Shown in pieces: positions 1-7,601 of a stretch of DNA of 28,785 bases. The notes below the pieces were generated by a model. That model did no database searches. It was not told the origin of the DNA and was given only the letters and a program-made list of their open reading frames with translations. Source of the DNA: Bdellovibrionales bacterium (GTDB taxonomy: Bacteria; Pseudomonadota; Alphaproteobacteria; UBA9219). The stretch spans positions 1 to 28,785 of the forward strand of contig JBAZRW010000015.1 of the NCBI GenBank assembly GCA_041662785.1, written 5' to 3'. The position numbers were made by a program, and so were the translations under genes. Each line of letters opens with the position of its first letter. Within the stretch, counting starts at the first letter, position 1.

Positions 1-60
1 GCCACCGCCGAAGGCCTCACCGCCCACGCTGGCGCGGTGAAGGTGCGGATGGGGGCATAA
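1..60 (+). CDS. hisD: C-terminal fragment, probably histidinol dehydrogenase
   Basis: An open frame enters from the left edge and stops at TAA 58-60. The 19 visible residues end in an EGLTAHAGAVKVR-type tail, which resembles the C-terminus of histidinol dehydrogenase, the enzyme of the last two steps of histidine synthesis. Only this tail is visible and the active site is outside the window, so the call rests on a short similarity recalled from the family. The gene converges on infC, with a hairpin between them. Confidence 0.45.
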   Translation, partial: ATAEGLTAHAGAVKVRMGA

Positions 61-92
61 AAAAAGGAAGCCGCTTGCGCGGCTTCCTTCCT
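58..92 (-). terminator. Rho-independent terminator of infC, possibly bidirectional
   Basis: A perfect 9-bp stem (66-74 with 79-87, loop TTGC) is GC-rich. On the minus strand it is followed by a run of six T, the classical form, and it lies about 25 bases after the infC stop. On the plus strand the downstream bases are TTCCTT, so it may also stop the convergent gene at 1-60, less strongly. Confidence 0.85.
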
Positions 93-112
93 AAACGCTA
101 ATCTCTGAACAC

Positions 113-673
113 TTACTTCGGCGCGATGATCATCACAATCTGACGGCCTTCGAAGCTGGGTTCGGACACGACCTTACCCACATCGTCCAAAAGCTCACGC
201 ACGCGCTTAAGCAAAGCCTGCGCGATGTCTTGGTGAGCCATCTCGCGGCCACGAAAACGCAAGGTGATCTTGACCTTGTCGCCCTCTTCCAAAAAGGTGC
301 GCGAGTTTTTCATTTTGATGTTGAAGTCATGATCGTCGATCCCCGGACGGAGCTTGATTTCTTTCAGCTCAACGACCTTTTGCTTTTTGCGGGCTTCGGC
401 GGCTTTCTTCTGCAGTTCGAAACGATATTTACCGTAATCGAGGATTTTACAGACGGGCGGCTCGGCTCCGGGCGAAATCTCGACAAGATCCAATCCTGTC
501 TCTTCCGCTTTGGCCATAGCATCACGCACGCTCATAAGACCGAGCATTTCTCCGTCGCTATCGATGACACGAATTTGTTTGGCAATAATGGCTCCATTAA
601 CGCGGGGGCCTTCTTCTTTGTCGCGCCGGACGGGCCCTTCGGGGCGTGATCCGGATAAAGGTGGACGAGCGAT
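113..673 (-). CDS. infC: Translation initiation factor IF-3 with a probable ATC start codon
   Basis: IF-3 binds the 30S subunit, checks the initiator tRNA and start codon, and blocks premature joining with 50S. The 186-aa product has the N-domain segment GPRVN...IRVID at about 22-38, the signature PPVCKILDYGKYRFE near 73-86, a basic linker and the C-domain (KVKITLRFRGRE, SEPSFEGRQ). The frame stays open up to an ATG at 754, but that codon lies in the thrS terminator stem and adds 27 unrelated residues. The best start is ATC at 671-673: AGGAG (682-686) sits 8 bases upstream and the product begins ARPPLSGS, as expected for the family. Non-canonical AUU/AUC starts on infC are known and allow IF-3 to limit its own synthesis. 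rpmI and rplT, often next to infC, do not follow here. Confidence 0.95.
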   Translation of the reverse strand: MARPPLSGSRPEGPVRRDKEEGPRVNGAIIAKQIRVIDSDGEMLGLMSVRDAMAKAEETGLDLVEISPGAEPPVCKILDYGKYRFELQKKAAEARKKQKVVELKEIKLRPGIDDHDFNIKMKNSRTFLEEGDKVKITLRFRGREMAHQDIAQALLKRVRELLDDVGKVVSEPSFEGRQIVMIIAPK

Positions 674-681
674 GGACGTAT

Positions 682-686
682 CTCCT
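682..686 (-). promoter_or_regulatory. Shine-Dalgarno that selects the ATC start of infC
   Basis: AGGAG on the minus strand, within AGAGGAGAT, is 8 bases from the ATC codon at 673-671. None of the in-frame ATG codons upstream (754 and 727) has a comparable site. This decides the infC start and implies autoregulation by IF-3 as in other bacteria. Confidence 0.7.
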
Positions 687-732
687 CTTTTGTTGATGCA
701 TAATAAACCATGCCTTAGGCGGCGCATGATGG

Positions 733-765
733 TCAAAAAAAAGGGGGCTGGCAAGCCCCCTTTCC
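733..765 (-). terminator. Rho-independent terminator of thrS
   Basis: Stem AAGGGGGCT / AGCCCCCTT (741-749 with 754-762), loop of four, followed on the minus strand by eight T (735-742, partly within the stem). It lies between the thrS stop and infC, so infC needs either readthrough or its own promoter in the roughly 60 bases before its start. I see no convincing -35/-10 pair there. Confidence 0.85.
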
Positions 766-787
766 TTTAAAATCGACCCCAAACCCG

Positions 788-2767
788 TTATTTGCGCAAT
801 AAATCGGGCGGTGTGGCTTCTTTGACCAGTCTTTGGGTGGCCTCAATCAGCCCCACGACCTCCTGCGCTGGCCCATCCAGACGGCGAATAGCCACGCTTT
901 GGCCCTCCGCTTCCTTCTTGCCAACCACCAGAATCGCAGGGATTTTCTGCAAAGAATGGTCGCGGATCTTAGAATTGATCTTCTCAGAGCGCAGATCGAT
1001 CTGAACGCGCAGCCCTGCATCAAGGAGTTTTTTATAAACCTCCTCCGCATAGGCATAGGCATCATTCGTGATCGTGCAGATGACGACTTGGACAGGCGCC
1101 ATCCAGAACGGGAACTTGCCTGCATAGTGTTCGACCAGCACGCCCATAAAGCGATGGAACGTGCCCAACGTTGCACGGTGCAGCATGACGGGACGATGCT
1201 TTTGACCATCTTCCGCAACATAGGCGATGTCGAGACGCTCTGGCAAAACGAAGTCGCATTGCAGCGTGCCGCATTGCCATTCGCGCCCGATGGCGTCGCG
1301 AAGATAAAACTCAATCTTCGGGCCATAGAACGCGCCGTCGCCTTCATTCAAATCGTATTCAAGCCCTGCGCCTTTCAGCGCTGCGTGCATCGCGCCTTCG
1401 GCTTTGTCCCACACCTCGTCCGAGCCGCCGCGCACATCAGGGCGCGTGGCAAGGCGAACGCGATGGATCGTGAAGCCCATATCCGTATAGGTTTCCTCCA
1501 CCAGCTTACAAAACTGAAGGCTCTCGCCCATAATCTGCGCCTCGGTGCAGAAAATATGGCCGTCATCCTGCGTCATCTGGCGCACACGCAAAAGGCCGTG
1601 CATCGCGCCATGCGCTTCGTTGCGATGGCAGTTTCCAAACTCGGCCATACGAATGGGCAGATCGCGATAACTCTTGATCCCCTGCTTAAAGATTTGAGCG
1701 TGGCCCGGACAGTTCATCGGCTTAAGCCCCAGAACCTCATCGCGAGAGCCTTCCTCATCCGACTTGGCAATCTGCACCTTGAACATCTTGTCGCCATACA
1801 TATCCCAATGGCCCGATGCCTTAAACAGTGAGCTATCGTAAAGCTGTGGCGTCTTGACCTCAATATAGCCCGTCGCATCCTGACGGCGGCGCATATAGGC
1901 CTCTAGGCAGCGATAAACCGCCCAGCCCTTTTGATGCCAGAAGACCGAGCCGGGCGCTTCGTCTTGGAAGTGATAGAGGTCAAGCTCACGCCCCAGTTTG
2001 CGATGATCGCGCTTTTCGGCTTCCTCGATCATCATCAGATAGGCTTCCAGCTCCTTATCATCGCGCCACGCCGTGCCATAGATGCGCTGCAAAACCGCGT
2101 TCTTGCTGTCGCCGCGCCAGTACGCGCCCGCGAGCTTCGTCAGCTTAAACGCCGTGCCAATCGTGCCCGTCGAAGGCAAGTGAGGCCCACGGCACAGATC
2201 GCCCCACGCGCCTTGCGTATAAAGCGTGATGGTTTGGTCTTCAGGAAGGTCGCGGATCAACTCAACCTTGTACTTTTCGCCCTTCGCTTCGAAATGCGCG
2301 ATAGCGTCCGCGCGGCTCATCACCTTGCGTTCAAGCGGCGCATTGCGCTTCATAATCTCGCGCATTTTTTCTTCGATCTTCGGGAAATCCTCGGTCGAGA
2401 ACGGCTCATCGCGCGCAAAGTCATAGTAAAAGCCGTTCTCAATCGACGGCCCGATGGTCACTTGCGTGCCGGGAAAAAGCTCCTGCACCGCTTCAGCCAT
2501 CACATGAGAGGTATCGTGGCGGATCAGCTCAAGCGCCTCGGGCGATTTGCGCGTGATAATCTCAACCTTGCCGCTTGTCTCAAGCGTTCGCGCCAAATCC
2601 AGCGTCGTGCCGTTCAGTTTAACGGCAAGCGCCGCCTTGGCCAGACCGGCGCCGATGCTCGTCGCCAGCTCCAGCCCAGTAACGGGGGAGGGAAGTGACT
2701 TTACGCTACCGTCAGGCAGGGTAAAGGAAAGCGGCTCTTGCGCCGCTGTGGTTGCTAGGTTGCTCAT
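788..2767 (-). CDS. thrS: Threonyl-tRNA synthetase
   Basis: This class II synthetase charges tRNA-Thr. The 659 residues give the full architecture: TGS domain at about 15-75; editing domain with HDTSH (H84, H88) and CRGPH (C192, H196); catalytic core with the zinc ligands C353, H404 and H530, whose spacing of 51 and 126 residues equals that of E. coli ThrRS; and a C-terminal anticodon-binding domain from about 555. The ATG at 2767 has no Shine-Dalgarno. Instead GATAAT (2774-2779) lies 6 bases before it, so the mRNA may be leaderless. No T-box leader fits in the short upstream gap. The gene diverges from brnT. Confidence 0.97.
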   Translation of the reverse strand: MSNLATTAAQEPLSFTLPDGSVKSLPSPVTGLELATSIGAGLAKAALAVKLNGTTLDLARTLETSGKVEIITRKSPEALELIRHDTSHVMAEAVQELFPGTQVTIGPSIENGFYYDFARDEPFSTEDFPKIEEKMREIMKRNAPLERKVMSRADAIAHFEAKGEKYKVELIRDLPEDQTITLYTQGAWGDLCRGPHLPSTGTIGTAFKLTKLAGAYWRGDSKNAVLQRIYGTAWRDDKELEAYLMMIEEAEKRDHRKLGRELDLYHFQDEAPGSVFWHQKGWAVYRCLEAYMRRRQDATGYIEVKTPQLYDSSLFKASGHWDMYGDKMFKVQIAKSDEEGSRDEVLGLKPMNCPGHAQIFKQGIKSYRDLPIRMAEFGNCHRNEAHGAMHGLLRVRQMTQDDGHIFCTEAQIMGESLQFCKLVEETYTDMGFTIHRVRLATRPDVRGGSDEVWDKAEGAMHAALKGAGLEYDLNEGDGAFYGPKIEFYLRDAIGREWQCGTLQCDFVLPERLDIAYVAEDGQKHRPVMLHRATLGTFHRFMGVLVEHYAGKFPFWMAPVQVVICTITNDAYAYAEEVYKKLLDAGLRVQIDLRSEKINSKIRDHSLQKIPAILVVGKKEAEGQSVAIRRLDGPAQEVVGLIEATQRLVKEATPPDLLRK

Positions 2768-2817
2768 GCTTTTATTATCAACATATTGCAGGGGCCGTTG
2801 GCAAGCCCGATTAGCAC

Positions 2818-2850
2818 TTGACGGGGCGCTATTTATTGTATATACTACAA
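2818..2850 (+). promoter_or_regulatory. brnTA promoter with an overlapping candidate BrnA operator
   Basis: TTGACG (2818-2823), a 17-base spacer and TATACT (2841-2846) make a near-consensus sigma-70 promoter. An inverted repeat TTGTA-N5-TACAA (2836-2850) covers the -10 box. BrnA-type antitoxins repress their own operon through a ribbon-helix-helix domain, so this palindrome is a natural operator candidate. That role is inferred. The start point would fall at about 2853, one base before the brnT ATG. Confidence 0.65.
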
Positions 2851-2853
2851 TTC

Positions 2854-3123
2854 ATGGAATTTGAGTGGAACGAGAATAAGAACGCGGCGAACATCGGACG
2901 TCACAAGATCAGCTTTGATGCTGTCTTTGACTTCGATTGGGCGCATGCGCTTATAACGGATCGCACAAGGCATGCGGATGGAGAGCCGCGCTTTGCGGCA
3001 ATCGGCATTCTCTATGGGAAAATTTATACGATCATTTATACCCATCGCGAAGAGCGCCGCCGGATTATTAGCCTTCGTCGATCCAACAAACCTGAGGAGA
3101 AGGCCTATGACGAAATCCACTAG
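2854..3123 (+). CDS. brnT: BrnT family ribonuclease toxin (type II TA)
   Basis: BrnT toxins are RelE-fold ribonucleases that inhibit translation and are neutralised by BrnA. The 89-aa product begins MEFEWNENKNAANIGRH, the family N-terminus (EWDxxKxxxNxxKH), and continues with GEPRFAAIG, the YTIIYTHRE strand and RRIISLRRS, ending with the usual E...Y tail. An ATG 12 codons upstream lies inside the -35 box and is unlikely to be used. The ATG at 2854 follows the -10 box by 7 bases and has no Shine-Dalgarno, suggesting a leaderless mRNA. The 3' end overlaps brnA by 17 bases. The pair is inserted between thrS and acvB, a typical chromosomal location for a small acquired module. Confidence 0.92.
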   Translation: MEFEWNENKNAANIGRHKISFDAVFDFDWAHALITDRTRHADGEPRFAAIGILYGKIYTIIYTHREERRRIISLRRSNKPEEKAYDEIH

Positions 3124-3388
3124 CTATAAGACTTATGACGACGATGCCCCTTTGACAAAGACCGAGTTGAGAAGGCTTCGTCCGGCCCGCGAAGTCGATC
3201 CTGAGTTGGTCGCGGCTCATAAGGCAGGAACGCTAAAGCGCGGGCGAGGACGCCCGCCCTCGTCCAACAAAACGCCCATCAGCATTCGGGTCGATAACGA
3301 CGTGCTGGAATTCTTCAAGGCCAAAGGTGCGGGATGGCAAACGCGCATGGGGGATGCTCTACGCGCCTTCGTGGACGTGGCACGTTAA
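3107..3388 (+). CDS. brnA: BrnA family antitoxin
   Basis: The 93-aa antitoxin partner of BrnT. Its C-terminal half has the ribbon-helix-helix DNA-binding pattern: strand TPISIRVDNDV (56-66), then FFKAKGAGWQTRMGDALRAFV, very close to the BrnA family consensus. The N-terminal half, rich in Lys, Arg and acidic residues, should contact the toxin. The ATG at 3107 is chosen because GAGGAG (3094-3099) lies at the right distance, inside the end of brnT, so translation of the two is coupled. A longer frame from 2972 would run back through brnT and is rejected. By family knowledge the BrnTA complex represses the brnT promoter. Confidence 0.92.
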   Translation: MTKSTSYKTYDDDAPLTKTELRRLRPAREVDPELVAAHKAGTLKRGRGRPPSSNKTPISIRVDNDVLEFFKAKGAGWQTRMGDALRAFVDVAR

Positions 3389-3397
3389 AAAAAGCGG

Positions 3398-4723
3398 CTA
3401 AGGACGTTGTTTGATCCGGTCGATCAGCTGCTGCGTCAGGCCTTGATAATCGCCGTCAAAGTGATGACCACCGGATAGTCCCAGCGTCTCGACCTGTGGC
3501 TGGTGAAGAGCGGGACACAGGCTCTCGGAATCATCATCATCGGCGTTTTCGCTCTGCCCATAAACGCAAAGGGTTTTAATCGAGGGGGGGATTTTCTTGA
3601 TCTGTTCCTTGTTGTCGTAACGGGTGTCGCCGATGCCCACAAAACTGCCCGCCGTAATTTCAAACAACGCATAGCGCGTGAAGCCGAGCAGCCCCATGAA
3701 CGAAACGTGGCTGGCCGTTTTCATCTGTGTAATCGCAAAAGGCAACAAGTCAGCGCCAAAGGAATAGCCGATCAGCGCAACGCGCCGCTTGTTCCACGCT
3801 TGCTGCGCCTCTGCCACAACGCGATCCAGCATGGCCGCCGTTTCAGCAGGCGTTTTTTCGTTCCAGAAATAGCGCAGGCTATCAATCCCGATGACAGCAT
3901 AACCAGCCTTTTGCATTTTCTCGCCGATCTGGCGATCAATGTCGCGCCAACCGCCATCACCAGAAATCAGGATAACAAGCCAGTCATTATCCTCGGCAGG
4001 AAGATACTCAAGCGGCAAGTCTTTTAAGGCGTCAATGGCCTCTGCCTGTTTTTTGGCCTGAAGCTTTTTCAAGCCGTCATCGATAAAAGAACGCGCGTCG
4101 TCAGAGGCCTGAACAGGCCACGTCGAGGAATCCACCCCGCACCCTTCCTGCGCAGCCAGAAACAACCCCTCATCCGCCTTGACGACACCGCTTTTCGCCA
4201 AGCGATAGGCTTTATCTTGACGAACCATGCGAGAGCCCAGACACAGCAGTTTGGAAACAGCGGAGGCAGCGCAGAACTGAGGCGCTAGCGCCCCCTTATA
4301 CGTTCCGGGAAGCGCTTGCAGCATGGTGGTCGCCGCCAAAATACCGCTATCGCCAAGACCAACGATAAGAGGACGGTGATACATCGGATGATCGGGCGTT
4401 TTTTGAAGATCCTGTGCAGCTTCCTCAATCAAGCCGGAAGGATAAACGCATTCCGCATCGGATCCCTTCGTGCTGGCTTCAAAGACTTTGGCGTCCAGTC
4501 CCAAGACGGCATAGCCCTCGTGCGCCAGATGCCGTGCCGTATGCGCGGTTTGTTCGTCCCAACCTGTTGAAGGAGACAGCACGGCAACAAACCCAATCGA
4601 TGGGCCTTCGTCAGGCTTATAAAACCAGCTAGACCCAAAATAGGGGATTGTCACAGGCGTAGGAATTGACGCCCATGCGGGACTCGCCCAAAGAAGGAAA
4701 AGCAAAAAAAGAGATTTTCTCAT
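3398..4723 (-). CDS. acvB: AcvB/VirJ family periplasmic alpha/beta hydrolase
   Basis: The 441-aa product has a signal peptide (MRKSLFLLFLLWASPAWA, cleavage after residue 18) and two alpha/beta-hydrolase-like halves. The second carries the VirJ-type segment: SGDGGW (254-259), nucleophile elbow GYSFG (319-323, Ser321) and SGGHH (H420/H421). The first half has only GLGDSG (122-127) and looks non-catalytic. In Agrobacterium tumefaciens, AcvB hydrolyses lysyl-phosphatidylglycerol in the periplasm and is co-transcribed with lpiA. The same arrangement occurs here: the ATG at 4723 overlaps the stop of the LpiA/MprF gene by four bases (ATGA). The product therefore probably trims the lipid made by its neighbour. 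The VirJ name does not imply a type IV secretion role, and no vir genes are present. Confidence 0.88.
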   Translation of the reverse strand: MRKSLFLLFLLWASPAWASIPTPVTIPYFGSSWFYKPDEGPSIGFVAVLSPSTGWDEQTAHTARHLAHEGYAVLGLDAKVFEASTKGSDAECVYPSGLIEEAAQDLQKTPDHPMYHRPLIVGLGDSGILAATTMLQALPGTYKGALAPQFCAASAVSKLLCLGSRMVRQDKAYRLAKSGVVKADEGLFLAAQEGCGVDSSTWPVQASDDARSFIDDGLKKLQAKKQAEAIDALKDLPLEYLPAEDNDWLVILISGDGGWRDIDRQIGEKMQKAGYAVIGIDSLRYFWNEKTPAETAAMLDRVVAEAQQAWNKRRVALIGYSFGADLLPFAITQMKTASHVSFMGLLGFTRYALFEITAGSFVGIGDTRYDNKEQIKKIPPSIKTLCVYGQSENADDDDSESLCPALHQPQVETLGLSGGHHFDGDYQGLTQQLIDRIKQRP

Positions 4724-7284
4724 TTTCTAAATAACCCTTTGATACCGCCCGCGATCAAGATGGCCACTTCAAGAAGGAGCGAGAGAACCGATCCGCCTGC
4801 AAACGCCAAATACCGTGGCCGCCAGACCGGATGATACTTGTTCTTAAAGGAATAGAGCCCTTTAAAGTTATAGAAACTTTCGCCATGGGTATAAATAAAA
4901 GCACCCCACCTTGTCCAGAGCGGCGCAAGGCGGTGCGATAAAAACCCGACCATGGGGGCCATGCCAAGGTTAAAATAGGCATAGCCTTGTTCCTTACCCC
5001 AAACCAGCATGCTCCCAAACAGAAAATCCATCGTTCCTTGCGGCGCGTCAACGGCGTGACGCATCAAATCAACGCTCAACTCTTGCTTTTCATCCAAAGC
5101 CCAAACATTGGCAAACGCCACGATGCGCCCTTGGTAGCGCACTACGGCAACGGGAAACTGCTCGATATAAGACGCACGATAAGCACCCAGCGAAAAAGTT
5201 TTCTCACGTGTTTTCTTTTCGGTCAGCCATTGATCGGAAATCGCGTGCAACGCTGGCTCAATCTGCGCGACGCCCTCCATAGGTACAATCTCAAACGTCA
5301 GGTTCTGGTGCTCGCCCCGTGTTAGGTTCTGGCGAATCTGCTTATAACGCCCACCCTCCAGCGTAAAATCTTTAAGGTCGAGGCGCGCTTCCTCGCCCAG
5401 CCGCGCAAACTGCATGCCGCTGTCAATATAATGGGTGAGATGCTTCGTCCCAACCTGATAAAAAGCCAGCCTGCGTTGGTGCCGGTCGGCCAACTCGCGC
5501 AGACGCCAAATCAGCGCCGGAAAACTTGTCGGATTACCGATGGGATCCCCCATGGCGATCAGACTACGATGCGTTTGCCCGAACATAATAAAGGCGTCAT
5601 GATGGGGCGAAAACAGAAAGTGCTTATCCCCCGTCAGCGCCAAAAAAGCGTTCGTGGTTGAAGCCTGACGGGCAAGACGGCGCACAATTTCCATCTCCTC
5701 AGCGCTAGGGGGCGGAGCAAGAGGGCGAGACGGGCGGAAGAACTGATGCACGCCAACCGCAAAGGCCACGGCCACAACCACAAGCGTGCTGCGAAGCGAG
5801 CGCGAGGCATCGCCCTCAAGCCCCAAGGTGATTTTCCACCAGAGGTATTCGTCGTAATCGACTTGCTTATAGGCAAAGAACAAAAGCCAGACGATGATCG
5901 CCAGCGTTACCGCGATAAAGAGCCACCAGCCAAGACTAAGCTCCATCATGGAAATCTTGCTAGGCCGATAAAACGCGCGGCGTGAAAGAGCCACAAGGCA
6001 AAAGATAACCGCCATAAACGCGGCCTCTTCGTAGTCAAAGCCTTTGGTCAACGAAAAGAACAGTCCGCTCGCCAACAGCAAGAGCGCGGTGGGATAGGCG
6101 CTGTCATACCGATTATAGATGCCATGCGCGACAAAAAGCATCGCGAAGCCAACGACTGAGCCCATAAGATGCGAGCCTTCGATTAGCCCCATCGGAAAGT
6201 AATGAACCAACCATTCGATGCGGCCATCCGCCGCTGGCGTTGTTCCAGAAATCAAAAGGACAACACCGGAAAAGGCGACGAGAACGGCCAGTAAGGTCGG
6301 CAAAAAGGTTTTTGTCATCCACATAATGACGCGGGCGGGCAAGCTGACATTATCAGCAACATGCCGCACCACCGCTTTACCCTCGACCATCACGACAACA
6401 GCAGAGGCCACCACAAAAGGAAGCACATAGTACAAGACGCGATAGAGCAAAAGCGCGCCAAGCAGGCTTCCTGTCGGCATTTGATTACCTAGTCCGCCCA
6501 GCATCACGGCTTCGAAAACGCCTAGACCTCCGGGCACATGACTAATAAGCCCCAACCACAACGCCGCGCTAAAAAGGCTGATAAAGGCCAGAAACCCAAA
6601 GGCATGATCGGCAGGAAGTAAGAGATACGCCACAGCGCCCGTTGCCAAAATATCCACAAGACCCACGGCATATTGCGCCCACACAATGGACGATGAAGGC
6701 AGGGCTATTTTCCCCTCGCCCCACTGAACAAGCCGCCTTTTATGAACAAAACTTGGCAAAGCAAGACAAATCAACAGCAGACAAGCCCCAATCCATCGCG
6801 TTTCGGCCTCGCCAATTCCCAGCCAGTCAACAAACAGCCGCGTATCGAAAATAAGCCCCAGTGAGGCCGCGAGCGTAAGCCCCAACAAAAACGTCGCCGT
6901 GCAAAACAGGCTGATTTTCACCACGGCCTGACCCGACACACCAAGCGCCTTATAACAACGCAGCCTGACCGCGCCGCCACTTAAAAGGGCAAACCCAACA
7001 GCGTTGCTGATGGCGTTGGCCAACGCTGCCGTCGCGGCAATGGAAAGAAAGGGGACGTTCGCCTGCGCATAGCGGCAACCTAGAACGTCATAAAACACCA
7101 GCGCAGCATAACTGCACGCAACGCACAGCAGCGCCGTGCCAAGTTTCCACGCGGGCAAAGACAGGACGTAGTCCCAAATGTCGCGCGGCTGAACATCGCT
7201 CAATAATTGGTGCGCGGCATACAGGCACACACCGATAAAAACCAAGCGCAAAAGGATAAAAAGAGAAGAGGATGTTTTGCTCAT
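4720..7284 (-). CDS. mprF: Aminoacyl-phosphatidylglycerol synthase/flippase (MprF/LpiA)
   Basis: MprF/LpiA enzymes transfer an amino acid, usually lysine, from its tRNA to phosphatidylglycerol and flip the product, lowering the negative surface charge and giving resistance to cationic peptides and acid. The 854 residues match the full bifunctional form: a long polytopic membrane region up to about residue 520, then a soluble DUF2156/GNAT-like synthase domain with GEEARLDLKDFTLEGGRYK, YFNLGMAPMVGF and LYSFKNKYHPVWRPRYLA. The ATG at 7284 has AGGAT five bases upstream. The gene is translationally coupled to acvB. Substrate (Lys or Ala) cannot be read from the sequence; Lys is favoured by the acvB partner. 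Confidence 0.93.
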   Translation of the reverse strand: MSKTSSSLFILLRLVFIGVCLYAAHQLLSDVQPRDIWDYVLSLPAWKLGTALLCVACSYAALVFYDVLGCRYAQANVPFLSIAATAALANAISNAVGFALLSGGAVRLRCYKALGVSGQAVVKISLFCTATFLLGLTLAASLGLIFDTRLFVDWLGIGEAETRWIGACLLLICLALPSFVHKRRLVQWGEGKIALPSSSIVWAQYAVGLVDILATGAVAYLLLPADHAFGFLAFISLFSAALWLGLISHVPGGLGVFEAVMLGGLGNQMPTGSLLGALLLYRVLYYVLPFVVASAVVVMVEGKAVVRHVADNVSLPARVIMWMTKTFLPTLLAVLVAFSGVVLLISGTTPAADGRIEWLVHYFPMGLIEGSHLMGSVVGFAMLFVAHGIYNRYDSAYPTALLLLASGLFFSLTKGFDYEEAAFMAVIFCLVALSRRAFYRPSKISMMELSLGWWLFIAVTLAIIVWLLFFAYKQVDYDEYLWWKITLGLEGDASRSLRSTLVVVAVAFAVGVHQFFRPSRPLAPPPSAEEMEIVRRLARQASTTNAFLALTGDKHFLFSPHHDAFIMFGQTHRSLIAMGDPIGNPTSFPALIWRLRELADRHQRRLAFYQVGTKHLTHYIDSGMQFARLGEEARLDLKDFTLEGGRYKQIRQNLTRGEHQNLTFEIVPMEGVAQIEPALHAISDQWLTEKKTREKTFSLGAYRASYIEQFPVAVVRYQGRIVAFANVWALDEKQELSVDLMRHAVDAPQGTMDFLFGSMLVWGKEQGYAYFNLGMAPMVGFLSHRLAPLWTRWGAFIYTHGESFYNFKGLYSFKNKYHPVWRPRYLAFAGGSVLSLLLEVAILIAGGIKGLFRK

Positions 7285-7300
7285 GATATCCTGTCGCTGT

Positions 7301-7435
7301 TTAAATCACGCGACGATTTAACTTATAAATGAAGACCCTCTGGGCCACGACTATGCAGATCCAGATGAAAGCCATGCTCAGGATGGACATGGCTGCTCCC
7401 ATCGTCGGGGCCGTCGTCGCCATCACTGGTGACAT
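7301..7435 (-). CDS. Possible 44-aa membrane peptide upstream of mprF
   Basis: A short frame immediately before mprF encodes 44 residues with a hydrophobic stretch (MAFIWICIVVAQRVFIY, about 21-37) and a basic C-terminus KLNRR, a plausible single-pass inner-membrane peptide. The ribosome site before its ATG is weak (AGAGAAG). No family is recognised. It could equally be a chance frame in the mprF leader. It was kept because this stretch is otherwise empty and the frame ends 16 bases before mprF. Confidence 0.2.
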   Translation of the reverse strand: MSPVMATTAPTMGAAMSILSMAFIWICIVVAQRVFIYKLNRRVI

Positions 7436-7601
7436 GGCTTCTCTGGCGCGAAAACGGGACGCAAAACCAACGGGCATTTGTTTTGTACGCAATGGACATA
7501 GGCAAACCGCCAAAAAACTCTACCGAAAGGCAGAACAAAGATATCGTACCAGAACGGGCATTGTTGTAAAGGGGGATTCGCTTAGCTACGCCACGCCCAC
7601 G

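Noticed and set aside
674..754. Longer infC from ATG 754
   Set aside because: That ATG lies in the thrS terminator stem, and the added residues do not resemble IF-3.
833..1831. Long plus-strand ORF opposite thrS, and similar antisense frames opposite lpiA, clpB, pyrD, mutL and the flavoprotein
   Set aside because: They are shadows of the real coding strand, without conserved motifs or start signals.
2768..2853. T-box or other leader riboswitch before thrS
   Set aside because: The gap to brnT is only about 86 bases and contains the brnT promoter. T-boxes are also not expected in this group.
2972..3106. Longer brnA from 2972
   Set aside because: It would overlap most of brnT in another frame. 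ATG 3107 has a strong Shine-Dalgarno and the family N-terminus.
3398..4723. VirJ as evidence for a type IV secretion system
   Set aside because: No other vir/T4SS genes are in the window. The coupling to lpiA/mprF points to the lipid hydrolase role of AcvB.
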